Part shown: piece after piece, positions 25,690 through 34,292 of the stretch | Layout of the letters: the number at the start of each line of letters is the position of its first letter | Position numbering within the stretch: the first letter of the stretch is position 1 | Assembly: GCA_943325035.2 (NCBI GenBank) | Contig: CALPNW020000002.1 | Span: forward strand, 1 to 45,136 | Direction: 5' to 3' | Origin: Sphingobacterium thalpophilum | GTDB taxonomy: Bacteria > Bacteroidota > Bacteroidia > Chitinophagales > Chitinophagaceae | DNA: 45,136 nt | Made by a program: the position numbers and the translations under genes | The notes under the pieces: generated by a model | What the model was told of the DNA's origin: nothing | Seen by the model: only the letters and a program-made list of their open reading frames with translations | The model's database searches: none

Positions 25690-26266
25690 TTAATCCGCAA
25701 ACAGCAGGTACACCGAAGTGCCTTTTTCTTCGTGGCTTTCTACCTTAATAGTACCACCGAGCATTTCAATAAAGTCCACCATTGCAGTGTGCAAATCTGT
25801 TCTTCATTTAATTGCCCCGGCTTGGTATCGATCACTGAAATCGTACCCATCTTATAACCTTTGCGGTTAATCAGCGGAACTCCGGCATAAAAACGGATGA
25901 ATGGCTCACCTACCACCAGCGGGTTGTCTGAATAACGTTCGTCCTGAGTGGCATCAACCACTTCAAATACCGGTACTTCGGCAGCGATAGTATGTCCACA
26001 AAAAGAAATGTTACGGGGAAATTCGGTGGCATTGATGCCCACTTTGGCCTTAGACCATTGACGCTGGGAATCTATAAGTGTACTTAGCGCAATAGGGTCC
26101 TGCAAATAGTAGCTGCCAGTTTAACCACATTATTTACCTCATCTTCATATGAAGTATCCAGTACTTCATAGAGATAAAGCTCTTTCAAACGGCGCTGATC
26201 GTCGGATGGTACACGGGGACGTACCATGAATAAATATCCTGTAATCTGTACAGGATACTTATACAT
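25690..26266 (-). pseudogene. GAF-domain sensor histidine kinase, internally deleted remnant
   Basis: Three pieces in different frames join to one gene. The 5' part (RRLKELYLYEVLDTSYEDEV) is the usual start of a GAF sensor kinase. A 1-base loss near 26096-26104 shifts into PIALSTLIDSQRQWSKAKVG and the rest of the GAF domain (GTISVIDTKPGQLNEEQ). At about 25780-25792 the frame changes again to MVDFIEMLGGTIKVES and EEKGTSVYLLFAD, which is the last strand and helix of a histidine-kinase ATPase domain. The phosphoacceptor domain and the N, G1 and G2 boxes are missing, so a large internal deletion must have fused the two ends. The remnant cannot be a working kinase. Confidence 0.82.
26235..26257. 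other. Perfect 9 bp inverted repeat inside the GAF-kinase remnant
   Basis: TATCCTGTA and its exact complement TACAGGATA flank a five-base spacer. It overlaps the first codons of the remnant, about 10 bases from its ATG. It could be an old operator or a hairpin; no consensus is recognised. Confidence 0.5.
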
Positions 26267-26277
26267 GATTCAATAGC

Positions 26278-26745
26278 TTAAACCGTTTCCCAGGCTGCGA
26301 TGATCTCTTCTGTATGATTTTTGGTATCCGGCTTTGCAATGATCTTTTTAATCACTCCTGCCTCATCAATTAAGAAGGTTGTTCTGGTAGTTCCCATATA
26401 GGTTCTGCCCATGAACTTCTTTTCGCCCCAGAGATTGTATTTATCTACAATCTTTTTCTCTTCGTCGGAGATCAAAGAAAATGGAAGTTCAAATTTGTCG
26501 TGAAATTTCTTATGACTTGCTACGCTGTCTACACTCACACCCACTATCTCAAAGCCTTTCTTGATCAATGCTTTGTAATTATCCTTCAGGTTACACGCCT
26601 GGGCGGTACATCCCGGAGTGTCATCTTTCGGATAAAAATACAGGATCACTTTTTTCCCTTTGTAATCTGCCAGGGATACGGCTTTTCCATTCTGGTCTAC
26701 CGCTTTAAACGCAGGTGCTTTGCTACCTTCTTTTAATACTGCCAT
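26278..26745 (-). CDS. bcp: Thioredoxin-dependent peroxiredoxin (BCP/PrxQ type)
   Basis: A 155-residue peroxiredoxin that reduces hydrogen peroxide and organic hydroperoxides using thioredoxin. Peroxidatic Cys46 and resolving Cys51 lie in DDTPGCTAQACNL, the 1-Cys-spaced pair of atypical 2-Cys BCP enzymes. VSVDSVASHKKFHDK and the conserved MGRTYMGTTRTTFLID follow. The frame extends to 26769, but the ATG at 26745 starts the conserved MAVLKEGSKAPAF and is preferred. It is divergent from carB and probably a single-gene unit. Confidence 0.94.
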   Translation of the reverse strand: MAVLKEGSKAPAFKAVDQNGKAVSLADYKGKKVILYFYPKDDTPGCTAQACNLKDNYKALIKKGFEIVGVSVDSVASHKKFHDKFELPFSLISDEEKKIVDKYNLWGEKKFMGRTYMGTTRTTFLIDEAGVIKKIIAKPDTKNHTEEIIAAWETV

Positions 26746-26819
26746 GTTGTTTTTTTTGTTGATACACACTTGTTTGACGTATAGTTCAAGTTTTAACCTG
26801 AGTTTTGCTGTTCACGTCT

Positions 26820-26827
26820 TACATTTG
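26820..26827 (+). promoter_or_regulatory. Bacteroidota -7 promoter element for carB
   Basis: TACATTTG matches TAnnTTTG exactly and ends 19 bases before the ATG at 26847. It lies inside the upstream extension of the frame, which argues that the ATG at 26847 is the real start. Confidence 0.55.
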
Positions 26828-26846
26828 TGCAATTTATTCAAATATC

Positions 26847-28493
26847 ATGCCCAAAGATCAATCTATCAAATCAGTTCTCATTATAGGTTCCGGACCAATC
26901 ATCATCGGACAGGCCTGTGAATTCGACTATGCCGGCTCTCAGGCAGCCCGAAGTCTTCGTGAAGAGGGAATAAAAGTAATACTTATCAACAGTAATCCGG
27001 CTACTATTATGACGGACCCAATGATGGCAGACAAGGTGTACCTTCTGCCATTAACGGCTGAAAGTATCGAACAGATACTTATAGAGAACCAGATTGACGC
27101 CATTTTGCCGACCATGGGTGGCCAGACTGCACTCAATCTCTGTAAGGAAGTAGACGAACTCGGAATCTGGGAAAAATACAATTGCCGGCTGATTGGCGTT
27201 GATATTGCCGCTATTGATACCGCTGAAGACCGGGAGCAGTTCCGTCAGCTGATGGTAAAAATCGGAATGCCAACTGCTCCCAGTCATGTAGCCAACAGCT
27301 TTTTAGAAGGCAAGGAATTTGCCCAGCAGATCGGCTTTCCGCTGGTGATCCGCCCTTCATTTACCCTCGGTGGAACGGGTGGCAGCTTCGTTCACTCCAA
27401 AGAGGAACTGGATGCTGCCCTAGAAATTGGCCTGAAAGCATCTCCTATTCACGAAGTACTGGTAGAAAAAGCCGTTTTGGGATGGAAGGAATACGAGCTG
27501 GAACTTTTGAGAGACTGCAATGATAATGTGGTGATCATCTGTACGGTAGAAAACCTCGATCCAATGGGTGTTCACACCGGAGATTCCATTACAGTGGCAC
27601 CCGCCATGACATTAAGTGATACTGCCTATCAGGAAATGCGCAATAAAGCCATTCTGATGATGCGTTCTCTTGGAAATTTCACCGGTGGATGTAATGTTCA
27701 GTTTGCATTAAACCCGGTAACAGAAGAGCTGATTGCGGTAGAGATCAACCCAAGGGTGAGCCGTTCATCGGCCCTGGCCTCTAAAGCTACCGGTTACCCG
27801 ATTGCAAAAATTGCCTCTAAACTGGCTATAGGATACAGTCTGGATGAATTAAAAAACCAGATCACTAAAACCACATCGGCTTATTTTGAGCCGGCTCTCG
27901 ACTATGTGATTGTAAAAGTTCCCCGCTGGAATTTTGATAAATTCAAAGGTGCCAATGACACGCTTGGTTTGCAAATGAAGAGCGTGGGCGAAGTAATGGC
28001 CATTGGCAGAAGCTTTACAGAGGCCCTGCAAAAAGCCTGTCAAAGTCTGGAAAATGAAGCGATTGGTTTGGGTTACTATGGAAAGAGCCTGATGAAAAGC
28101 GAGGAGATTGTTGAATATATCAAAACCCCGAAATGGGATCGTATATTCCGTATCAAAGATGCCCTGATGCAGGGATCTACGATTAAATCCATTGCTCAGG
28201 CTACGGGTATAGACAGATGGTTCCTTTATCAGATCCAACAAATTTGCACGATCGAAAAGCAAATTGCTGAATACCACCTCGAAACACTTCCGGTAGAATT
28301 ATTCAAAGAAGCCAAGAAGAACGGATTCTCTGATTTACAGCTTACCAAAATTCTTTCGGGCAACTGCTCCGAAGATGAGGTATACGAAAAGAGAAAATCG
28401 CTGGGAATTACCCGGGTTTATAAAATGGTAGATACCTGCGCTGCAGAGTTTGAAGCCAAGACCCCCTACTTCTACAGTACGTTTGAAGGGTAA
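26847..28493 (+). CDS. carB: Carbamoyl-phosphate synthase large subunit, N-terminal half only
   Basis: A 548-residue protein covering the carboxyphosphate synthetase domain (GSGPIIIGQACEFDYAG, MGGQTALNL, ATP-grasp with GGTGGSFVHSKEEL and EINPRVSRSSALASKATG) and the oligomerisation domain. It stops at TPYFYSTFEG, exactly where the second, carbamoyl-phosphate synthetase half normally continues (usual total about 940 residues in Bacteroidota). No sequence resembling that half follows. Either carB is split, as in Aquifex and some archaea, with the second half elsewhere, or the 3' half has been lost. Alone it could make carboxyphosphate/carbamate but not carbamoyl phosphate. The start at 26847 is preferred over TTG 26805. 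Confidence 0.9.
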   Translation: MPKDQSIKSVLIIGSGPIIIGQACEFDYAGSQAARSLREEGIKVILINSNPATIMTDPMMADKVYLLPLTAESIEQILIENQIDAILPTMGGQTALNLCKEVDELGIWEKYNCRLIGVDIAAIDTAEDREQFRQLMVKIGMPTAPSHVANSFLEGKEFAQQIGFPLVIRPSFTLGGTGGSFVHSKEELDAALEIGLKASPIHEVLVEKAVLGWKEYELELLRDCNDNVVIICTVENLDPMGVHTGDSITVAPAMTLSDTAYQEMRNKAILMMRSLGNFTGGCNVQFALNPVTEELIAVEINPRVSRSSALASKATGYPIAKIASKLAIGYSLDELKNQITKTTSAYFEPALDYVIVKVPRWNFDKFKGANDTLGLQMKSVGEVMAIGRSFTEALQKACQSLENEAIGLGYYGKSLMKSEEIVEYIKTPKWDRIFRIKDALMQGSTIKSIAQATGIDRWFLYQIQQICTIEKQIAEYHLETLPVELFKEAKKNGFSDLQLTKILSGNCSEDEVYEKRKSLGITRVYKMVDTCAAEFEAKTPYFYSTFEG

Positions 28494-28504
28494 ATGTTAA
28501 AAAT

Positions 28505-29471
28505 ATGCTTAAGGGCTGCTGTAACTCAGCACAACGCTTTAAATAGGGTAGCCGGGTTTTACTTTTCATTATGCTCATTGCGCTAGTGGCAATTGTTATG
28601 GCCATAAGAACCACCTTCATGCCGGATATAGCGGTTGCCCAAAGTAAGGTTTTTAAAAAAATCCTAGAATCACCCGCTACAGCCGATCCTATTACCAGAC
28701 AATACCAGGGTTTCCGGAAATACATCGATAACAAATGGGCCAATGGACAAGGCATCCTTGGAGCGGTTTGATTTTAAGGAATTCAGTAAAGTTGAAACCA
28801 ACAATGATGTAGACTTTATGGGGGAGGGTGAAATTCTGGATGTGTTATCTACGCCAACACCCGGTAAGATCAGAACAAAGCTGGATTCTTCGTGGATGCT
28901 GATCAGTGAACAGTTTTATGATACATTGCCGTCGATGTTTGTGGTAAAACAATTTGGAAATTCGGATGAAAAAAACTGGTACTTACTTTTCGATGACTGA
29001 CCGGATCCCAAATACACCAAACAGATACTGGATATTCTGGCGCAGTATAAAGTGATTGCCAATTTCTTTGTTGTTGCAGACTTTTTGGAAGAACAGGGAT
29101 GCTTTATTTAATGTGAATTACAAAGTGCTTGGGTTTGTGGCATTACCAGATATATTATTATTTAAATATATTATACCTCTGTTCGCGCCTTTTGCCGATC
29201 TGCTGATGCTGATTGGATTATTTACAGGCAGTGCTAAGGAAATAGGGTTTACTATGCTGTATTCATGGTGGTGGATCTGCTTGTTGCTGCAATCGCCTTC
29301 TATTTTGAAAAAGAACCACTCTGGAAACTGGTTTGGCTGATTCCACAAAGGATCATATACCGTTGGTTATTACTGGTTGTTATGTTCAGGGCCCTGCGTA
29401 AAGCACTTAAAGGTGAGTTACAGCATTGGGGTGTTTTGAAAAGAACTGGAAATGTACAGGATACCATTTAA
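28505..29471 (+). pseudogene. Membrane polysaccharide deacetylase/glycosyltransferase family 2 fusion, decayed remnant
   Basis: Starts at ATG 28505 (MLKGCCNSAQRFK), then TAG at 28544 where a Trp codon would fit, then a membrane helix (RVLLFIMLIALVAIVMAI). A frame change near 28745-28770 leads to ERFDFKEFSKV and a segment ending in LLFDD. TGA at 28998 replaces the Gly of the NodB motif TFDDGPDP; PDPKYTKQILDILAQYKV follows in frame. Near 29080-29100 this is joined to ALFNVNYKVLGFVALPDILL, and after another shift near 29262 to LVWLIPQRIIYRW and ALKGELQHWGVLKRTGNV, the C-terminal membrane part of a GT2 synthase. Most of the deacetylase and GT domains are gone. At least five lesions exist. Confidence 0.82.
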
Positions 29472-29514
29472 AAAACGCTTTACTTTGCAGCTCTTTAGTG
29501 ATAAAAACAAACAG

Positions 29515-30477
29515 ATGAAACTTAAAGACATTCAGGTTCTTAATGAGAAGGAAACAAGAGGTGGATTTGGTGAAGGCATTCACGAAATCGGCAAGGAAAA
29601 CCCCAACGTAGTAGTACTTACTGCAGATTTGGCCGGCTCTTTAAAGCTAGGTCCGTTCATTAAGGATTTCCCCGATCGTTTTGTACAGGTTGGTATTGCA
29701 GAAGCCAATATGATTGGTATTGCTGCCGGTATGACCATTGGCGGAAAGATCCCTTATACAACCACTTTTGCAAATTTCAGTACCGGACGTGTTTACGATC
29801 AGATTCGTCAGAGCGTTGCGTACAGCAATAAGAATGTAAAGATCTGTGCATCACACGCAGGGTTAACGCTGGGAGAAGATGGTGCAACACACCAGATACT
29901 GGAAGATATCGGATTAATGAAAATGCTGCCCGGTATGACGGTGATTGTGCCTTGCGATTTTAACCAGACAAAGGCAGCCACCAAAGCCATTGCTTCTTAT
30001 GAAGGTCCGGTTTATCTGCGTTTTGGCAGACCCAAATGGCCCAATTTTACCAAAGAAGATGGCAGTGATTTTGTTATCGGAAAAGCACAGCAACTGAGTG
30101 AAGGAACAGATATTTCTATTTTTGCATGTGGTCATATGGTTTGGAAAGCAATTGAAGCTGGCAGAATACTTGAAGAAAAAGGATTCAGTGTAGAACTGAT
30201 CAATATACATACCATCAAGCCGCTGGATACAGAAGCAATCATTGCCTCTATCTCCAAAACCAAATGCGCAGTTACGGTAGAAGAACATAATATCATTGGT
30301 GGATTGGGCGATGCCATAGCACAGGTGGCCGCAAAAAATTGTCCGGTGCCAATCGAATACATAGGTACAAACGATACATTCGGAGAAAGTGGCAAGCCTA
30401 CAGAGTTACTGACCAAGTATGGTTTAGATACACCGTTCATAGTTGCTGCAGCAGAAAAAGTAATGGGCAGAAAATAA
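29515..30477 (+). CDS. Transketolase, C-terminal (pyrimidine-binding) subunit
   Basis: A 320-residue protein equal to the middle and C-terminal domains of transketolase, which moves two-carbon units in the pentose phosphate pathway. QVGIAEANMIGIAAGM carries the catalytic Glu that activates thiamine diphosphate; SHAGLTLGEDGATHQ and the C-terminal VTVEEHNIIGGLGDAIAQV are typical. Bacteroidota often split transketolase into N- and C-terminal genes side by side, but here no thiamine-binding N-terminal subunit is adjacent: the upstream neighbour is a pseudogene. The ATG at 29515 is preferred to 29452, which lies in the pseudogene's end; TTACTTTG at 29480-29487 resembles a -7 element. Confidence 0.9.
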   Translation: MKLKDIQVLNEKETRGGFGEGIHEIGKENPNVVVLTADLAGSLKLGPFIKDFPDRFVQVGIAEANMIGIAAGMTIGGKIPYTTTFANFSTGRVYDQIRQSVAYSNKNVKICASHAGLTLGEDGATHQILEDIGLMKMLPGMTVIVPCDFNQTKAATKAIASYEGPVYLRFGRPKWPNFTKEDGSDFVIGKAQQLSEGTDISIFACGHMVWKAIEAGRILEEKGFSVELINIHTIKPLDTEAIIASISKTKCAVTVEEHNIIGGLGDAIAQVAAKNCPVPIEYIGTNDTFGESGKPTELLTKYGLDTPFIVAAAEKVMGRK

Positions 30478-30479
30478 AA

Positions 30480-30531
30480 TCAATCTGGTTGCCTGGCTCA
30501 ATTGCTGGTGCAGGATGATCAATTCATGCAC
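30480..30531. repeat. Possible decayed 18-21 bp tandem repeat
   Basis: Three segments beginning TCAAT at 30480, 30498 and 30519 share CTGGTTGC/CTGGTGCAGG-like cores. The match is weak; it is listed because similar arrays sit at other gene ends in this window. Confidence 0.3.
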
Positions 30532-30536
30532 TTTTA

Positions 30537-31184
30537 TTAAGGAGCCAGTCTCTCGCGTTTCCAGCTATTGTTGGGCTGCTTAGTATATTGTAAACGGTCG
30601 TGCAGGCGGCTGCTTCTACCCTGCCAGAATTCAAAAGTTTCCGGTATAACGATATAGCCACCCCAGTGCTCGGGACGTTTAACCTTCGATTCATCGGGGT
30701 ATAGGGCTGCGATCTGTTTGTAACTGTCTTCCAGAAATTGTCTGTTGGGAATTACCTGGCTTTGCGGAGAGACCCATGCGCCGATTCTGCTGCCCGGCGG
30801 ACGGGAATGAAAATAAGCATCACTGTCTGCAGCCGGTATTTTTATTGCAGCACCATCTATTCTTACCTGGCGTTCCAGTTCTTTCCAGAAAAACAACAAT
30901 GCTACCTGATTGTTTTCACTGATTTCCTTGCCTTTAGCACTGTCATAGTTGGTAAAAAAAATAAATCCCTCAGGTGTGTAGCCCTTCAGCAGAACGATTC
31001 TTGCAGAGGCTTTTCCGGCACCATTGATCGTTGCCAGTGTCATCGCATTCACTTCATCAATATCCGCACTGGTAGCTTCTTCCCACCAACCGGCAAACTG
31101 TTCAAACGGGTTGGCTGATGCATCAGACTCATCGAATGATTTCAGCATATAATCCCTGCGGATATCGGCTATGGAACTGGACAT
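30537..31184 (-). CDS. pdxH: Pyridoxamine 5'-phosphate oxidase
   Basis: A 215-residue FMN enzyme that oxidises pyridoxine or pyridoxamine 5'-phosphate to pyridoxal 5'-phosphate. RIVLLKGYTPEGFIFFTNYDSAKG holds the FMN-phosphate contacts, FFWKELERQVRIDG and SRPPGSRIGAW are family signatures, and the C-terminal dimerisation segment reads PEHWGGYIVIPETFEFWQG and ends WKRERLAP as in most PdxH. The ATG at 31184 has an exact TAnnTTTG element 12 bases away that overlaps the end of the RND gene upstream. Convergent with the transketolase gene. Confidence 0.96.
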   Translation of the reverse strand: MSSSIADIRRDYMLKSFDESDASANPFEQFAGWWEEATSADIDEVNAMTLATINGAGKASARIVLLKGYTPEGFIFFTNYDSAKGKEISENNQVALLFFWKELERQVRIDGAAIKIPAADSDAYFHSRPPGSRIGAWVSPQSQVIPNRQFLEDSYKQIAALYPDESKVKRPEHWGGYIVIPETFEFWQGRSSRLHDRLQYTKQPNNSWKRERLAP

Positions 31185-31196
31185 ATTGCTTTTTTA

Positions 31197-31204
31197 CAAA
31201 GTTA
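31197..31204 (-). promoter_or_regulatory. Bacteroidota -7 promoter element for pdxH
   Basis: The minus strand reads TAACTTTG, an exact TAnnTTTG match 12 bases before the pdxH ATG, overlapping the stop codon of the upstream RND gene. The leader would be short. Confidence 0.45.
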
Positions 31205-34200
31205 CTCCGTAATATCCATTTTCTTCATTTCGTGTTTACCCGAAATATACGTGTACACAGCCGGAATTACAAAGAGGGTAAGTATCAGTGAAAACAGAAT
31301 TCCTCCAACAATTACAATTCCCAAAGGCATCCGGCTTGTTGCTGCTGCACCAATACTCAGGGCAATGGGCAACGCACCCAGGGCAGTGGCCAGACTGGTC
31401 ATTAAGATCGGGCGCAACCTTTGAACAGAAGCTTCAATCACCGCCTGTGTTTTAGGTAATCCAACTTCTCTTTTATTATTGGCAAATTCCACAATCAGAA
31501 TACCATTTTTGGTTACCAGACCTATGAGCATGATCATTCCGATCTGTGAGAATATATTGATGGTTTGATCAAATACCCATAAACTCAGAAGCGCTCCTGC
31601 AAGTGCAAGTGGAACGGTAAGCATAATGGTAAAAGGATCTTTAAAGCTTTCGAACTGAGCAGCCAGTACCAGGTAGATCAGAATTAATGCAAACCCAAAT
31701 GCAAAGCTGGTATTGGAAGAACTTTCCGCAAAATCCCTTGATGGGCCATTGAGGGCAGTCTTAAAACTTTCATCCAGTAATTTATCGCCAATCCGTTGCA
31801 TGGCTTTCACTCCGTCGCCAATGGTCATTCCTTCGGCAAGTGAAGCAGAAATGGTAGCAGCTTTAAAACGATCGAAGTGATAGAGTGTTGGAGGAGTAGA
31901 ATTTTCTTCGAGTTTAACGACAGATTTCAACGGAATGTTTTCTCCCCGGTTATTTCTTACATATAGTTTTTCAATATCCCCCGGTTGTTGTCTGTCTTTG
32001 TATGCAACCTGAGAAATCACCTGGTATTGCTTACCATTCATGATAAAATAGGCCAGCCTTCTTCCGCTGAATGCACTTGATACCACATCTGCCACATCAA
32101 CAATAGACAAGCCAAGGTCTTTGGCTTTAATCCGGTCGATGGTCAGTTGCAATTCTGGTTTGTTGAATTTCAGATTTACATCCACGTTCTGAAAGGTCTT
32201 GTCTTTTCTGGCTTCTTCTAAAAACTTAGGAATCACTTCCTTTATTTTCTGAAAATCGAGATTCTGCAATATGAACTGAACGGGCAATGAACCACGCGAT
32301 CCCAGACCTACTGAAATAGTTTGTTCCTCTACCGGAAAGATCCTTGCGTTATTGAATCTGCCTAATTTTTTACTGATGTCTTTAGCGATCTCCGACTGGC
32401 TTCTCTTCCGTTCGCCGGGTTCAACCAGTTTAATTCTGGCTGTTCCGGAATTCACCCCTCCGGATCCACTAAAGCCGGGTACCGCTGCAAATACAAAATC
32501 TTTTTCGGGGATGGAATCGGTTAAGAAATTCATCAGCTTTTCGCCGGTTTCTACCATGTATCCATAGCTGGCTCCTTCTGGTCCGCTCATCTGAAAACGA
32601 ATACTGCTGCGATCTTCCATTGGGGCAAGTTCACTTTGCAGATTCATACCAATGAGTCCTATAATTGCCATACAAAAAGCAACAATCACCCAGGCCATCC
32701 AACGCACATTCAGGAAAGCCGTTAAGAGTCTTTTATACCCCGATTCCATCCCACTAAAGAATGGTTCGGTCATATCATAGAATTTACCATGCCCGGCATT
32801 CTTTCTGTTGAGGAATACATTCAGAACAGGTGTAATCGTTAATGATACAAATGCGGAGACCAATACGGCCGACGCAACTACTATTCCAAACTCGCGGAAT
32901 AAGCTTCCTACAAAACCCTGCAGGAAAACCACCGGAAGAAATACCACCGCTAAAGTGATAGAGGTAGAAATAACGGCAAAGAAAATTTCTTTACTGCCTT
33001 CCAGGGCTGCTTTTTGAATAGGCAATCCACTTTCCAGTTTCCGGAATATATTTTCGGTTACTACAATTCCATCATCCACCACCAGGCCGGTGGCTAGCAC
33101 AATTCCAAGCAAGGTCAGTACATTCACAGAGAAGCCTGCGAGGTACATGATAAAGAAGGTTGCTATCAGAGAGATCGGAATATCTATCAATGGCCTGATG
33201 GCTATCAGCCAGTTTCTGAAAAAGAAGAAGATGACCAATACTACCAGTGTAAATGAAATCAGTAAAGTTTCTTCTACCTCTTTAATAGAGGCCCGTACAT
33301 TTTTAGTTTGATCGATCAGCGGAGTCAGTTCAAAATCGCCTTTCTCTGTTTTTTGTATTTCTTCGAGCCGCTTATAAAACTCATCGGCAATTTTAATATA
33401 GTTGGCACCGGGCTGAGGAATAATAGCCAGGCCCACTGCATTCAGTCCATTCAACCGCCAGCTGAATTCATCCGTTTCAGGAGCTATTTCCACATTGGCT
33501 ACATCAGACAAACGAATAATACCTGTTGCATTCTGGCGGATGATCAGATCACGGAAATCTTTTTCAGTAGTCAGCCTACCCAGTGCACGTATGGTAAGTT
33601 CTGTATTATCGCCATAAATTTTACCGGAAGGAATTTCTACATTCTCTGTGTTCAGGGCAGTGCGTATATCGCTGAAGGAAACATTGAACCCATTGAGTTT
33701 ATCCGGATCTATCCAGATACGCATGGATGGTCTTTTTTGTCCAAATATATTTACCGCACTTACTTCGGGTATGGTCTGGAATCTTTCCTGCAATACATTT
33801 TCTGCATAGTCGCTGAGCTCCATCAAACCCTTGGTTTTACTCTGCACAGCCAGCATAATAATGAAATCACTGTTGGCATCGGACTTGCTTACAACCGGAG
33901 GGGCATCAATATCCTGCGGAAGATTTCTTACCGCCTGGCTCACTTTATCACGCACATCATTCGCTGCAGCTTCGAGGTCTTCAGAAACATTAAATTCTAC
34001 AGTGATATTGCTCGATCCGTTGGAACTGGAGGAAGAGATACTTCGTATACCCGGTATACCATTGATGGATTTCTCGAGCGGTTCGGTAATCTGGCTTTCT
34101 ATAATATCAGCATTGGCTCCTGCATAGGAAGTTCTGACATTCACCACAGGCGGATCAACAGCCGGGTATTCACGGACTGCTAAAAAACTATATCCAACTA

Positions 34201-34276
34201 TTCCAAAAAGCACGATGAGTATGTTCATCACCGTTGCCAGTATGGGTCTTTTTAATGATAATTCTGAAATATTCAT
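31202..34276 (-). CDS. RND efflux pump inner-membrane subunit (AcrB/HAE1-like)
   Basis: A 1024-residue proton-driven exporter. It starts with MNISELSLKRPILATVMN, has the two large periplasmic loops (for example GANADIIESQITEPLEKSI) and twelve membrane helices in two halves. Asp401-Asp402 in GLVVDDGIVVTENI is the proton-relay pair of TM4, a feature of the drug (HAE1) type rather than metal (HME) type. GLVTKNGILIVEFAN marks TM10. It follows the adaptor gene by 16 bases in one operon. No outer-membrane TolC-like gene is next to it, so the pump must use one encoded elsewhere. Substrate unknown. Confidence 0.95.
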   Translation of the reverse strand: MNISELSLKRPILATVMNILIVLFGIVGYSFLAVREYPAVDPPVVNVRTSYAGANADIIESQITEPLEKSINGIPGIRSISSSSSNGSSNITVEFNVSEDLEAAANDVRDKVSQAVRNLPQDIDAPPVVSKSDANSDFIIMLAVQSKTKGLMELSDYAENVLQERFQTIPEVSAVNIFGQKRPSMRIWIDPDKLNGFNVSFSDIRTALNTENVEIPSGKIYGDNTELTIRALGRLTTEKDFRDLIIRQNATGIIRLSDVANVEIAPETDEFSWRLNGLNAVGLAIIPQPGANYIKIADEFYKRLEEIQKTEKGDFELTPLIDQTKNVRASIKEVEETLLISFTLVVLVIFFFFRNWLIAIRPLIDIPISLIATFFIMYLAGFSVNVLTLLGIVLATGLVVDDGIVVTENIFRKLESGLPIQKAALEGSKEIFFAVISTSITLAVVFLPVVFLQGFVGSLFREFGIVVASAVLVSAFVSLTITPVLNVFLNRKNAGHGKFYDMTEPFFSGMESGYKRLLTAFLNVRWMAWVIVAFCMAIIGLIGMNLQSELAPMEDRSSIRFQMSGPEGASYGYMVETGEKLMNFLTDSIPEKDFVFAAVPGFSGSGGVNSGTARIKLVEPGERKRSQSEIAKDISKKLGRFNNARIFPVEEQTISVGLGSRGSLPVQFILQNLDFQKIKEVIPKFLEEARKDKTFQNVDVNLKFNKPELQLTIDRIKAKDLGLSIVDVADVVSSAFSGRRLAYFIMNGKQYQVISQVAYKDRQQPGDIEKLYVRNNRGENIPLKSVVKLEENSTPPTLYHFDRFKAATISASLAEGMTIGDGVKAMQRIGDKLLDESFKTALNGPSRDFAESSSNTSFAFGFALILIYLVLAAQFESFKDPFTIMLTVPLALAGALLSLWVFDQTINIFSQIGMIMLIGLVTKNGILIVEFANNKREVGLPKTQAVIEASVQRLRPILMTSLATALGALPIALSIGAAATSRMPLGIVIVGGILFSLILTLFVIPAVYTYISGKHEMKKMDITE

Positions 34277-34292
34277 CGGCTTGGTACTGCTG

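Noticed and set aside
26805-26846. Upstream TTG extension of carB
   Set aside because: It overlaps an exact promoter element and adds residues not seen in the family; ATG 26847 fits better.
28571-28771. Short ORF of 66 residues read as a small membrane protein
   Set aside because: It continues upstream and downstream in decayed pieces of the deacetylase/GT2 fusion, so it is a pseudogene fragment, not a gene.
33308-34183. 291-residue plus-strand ORF opposite the RND pump
   Set aside because: Antisense shadow of a long coding frame; composition is not protein-like.
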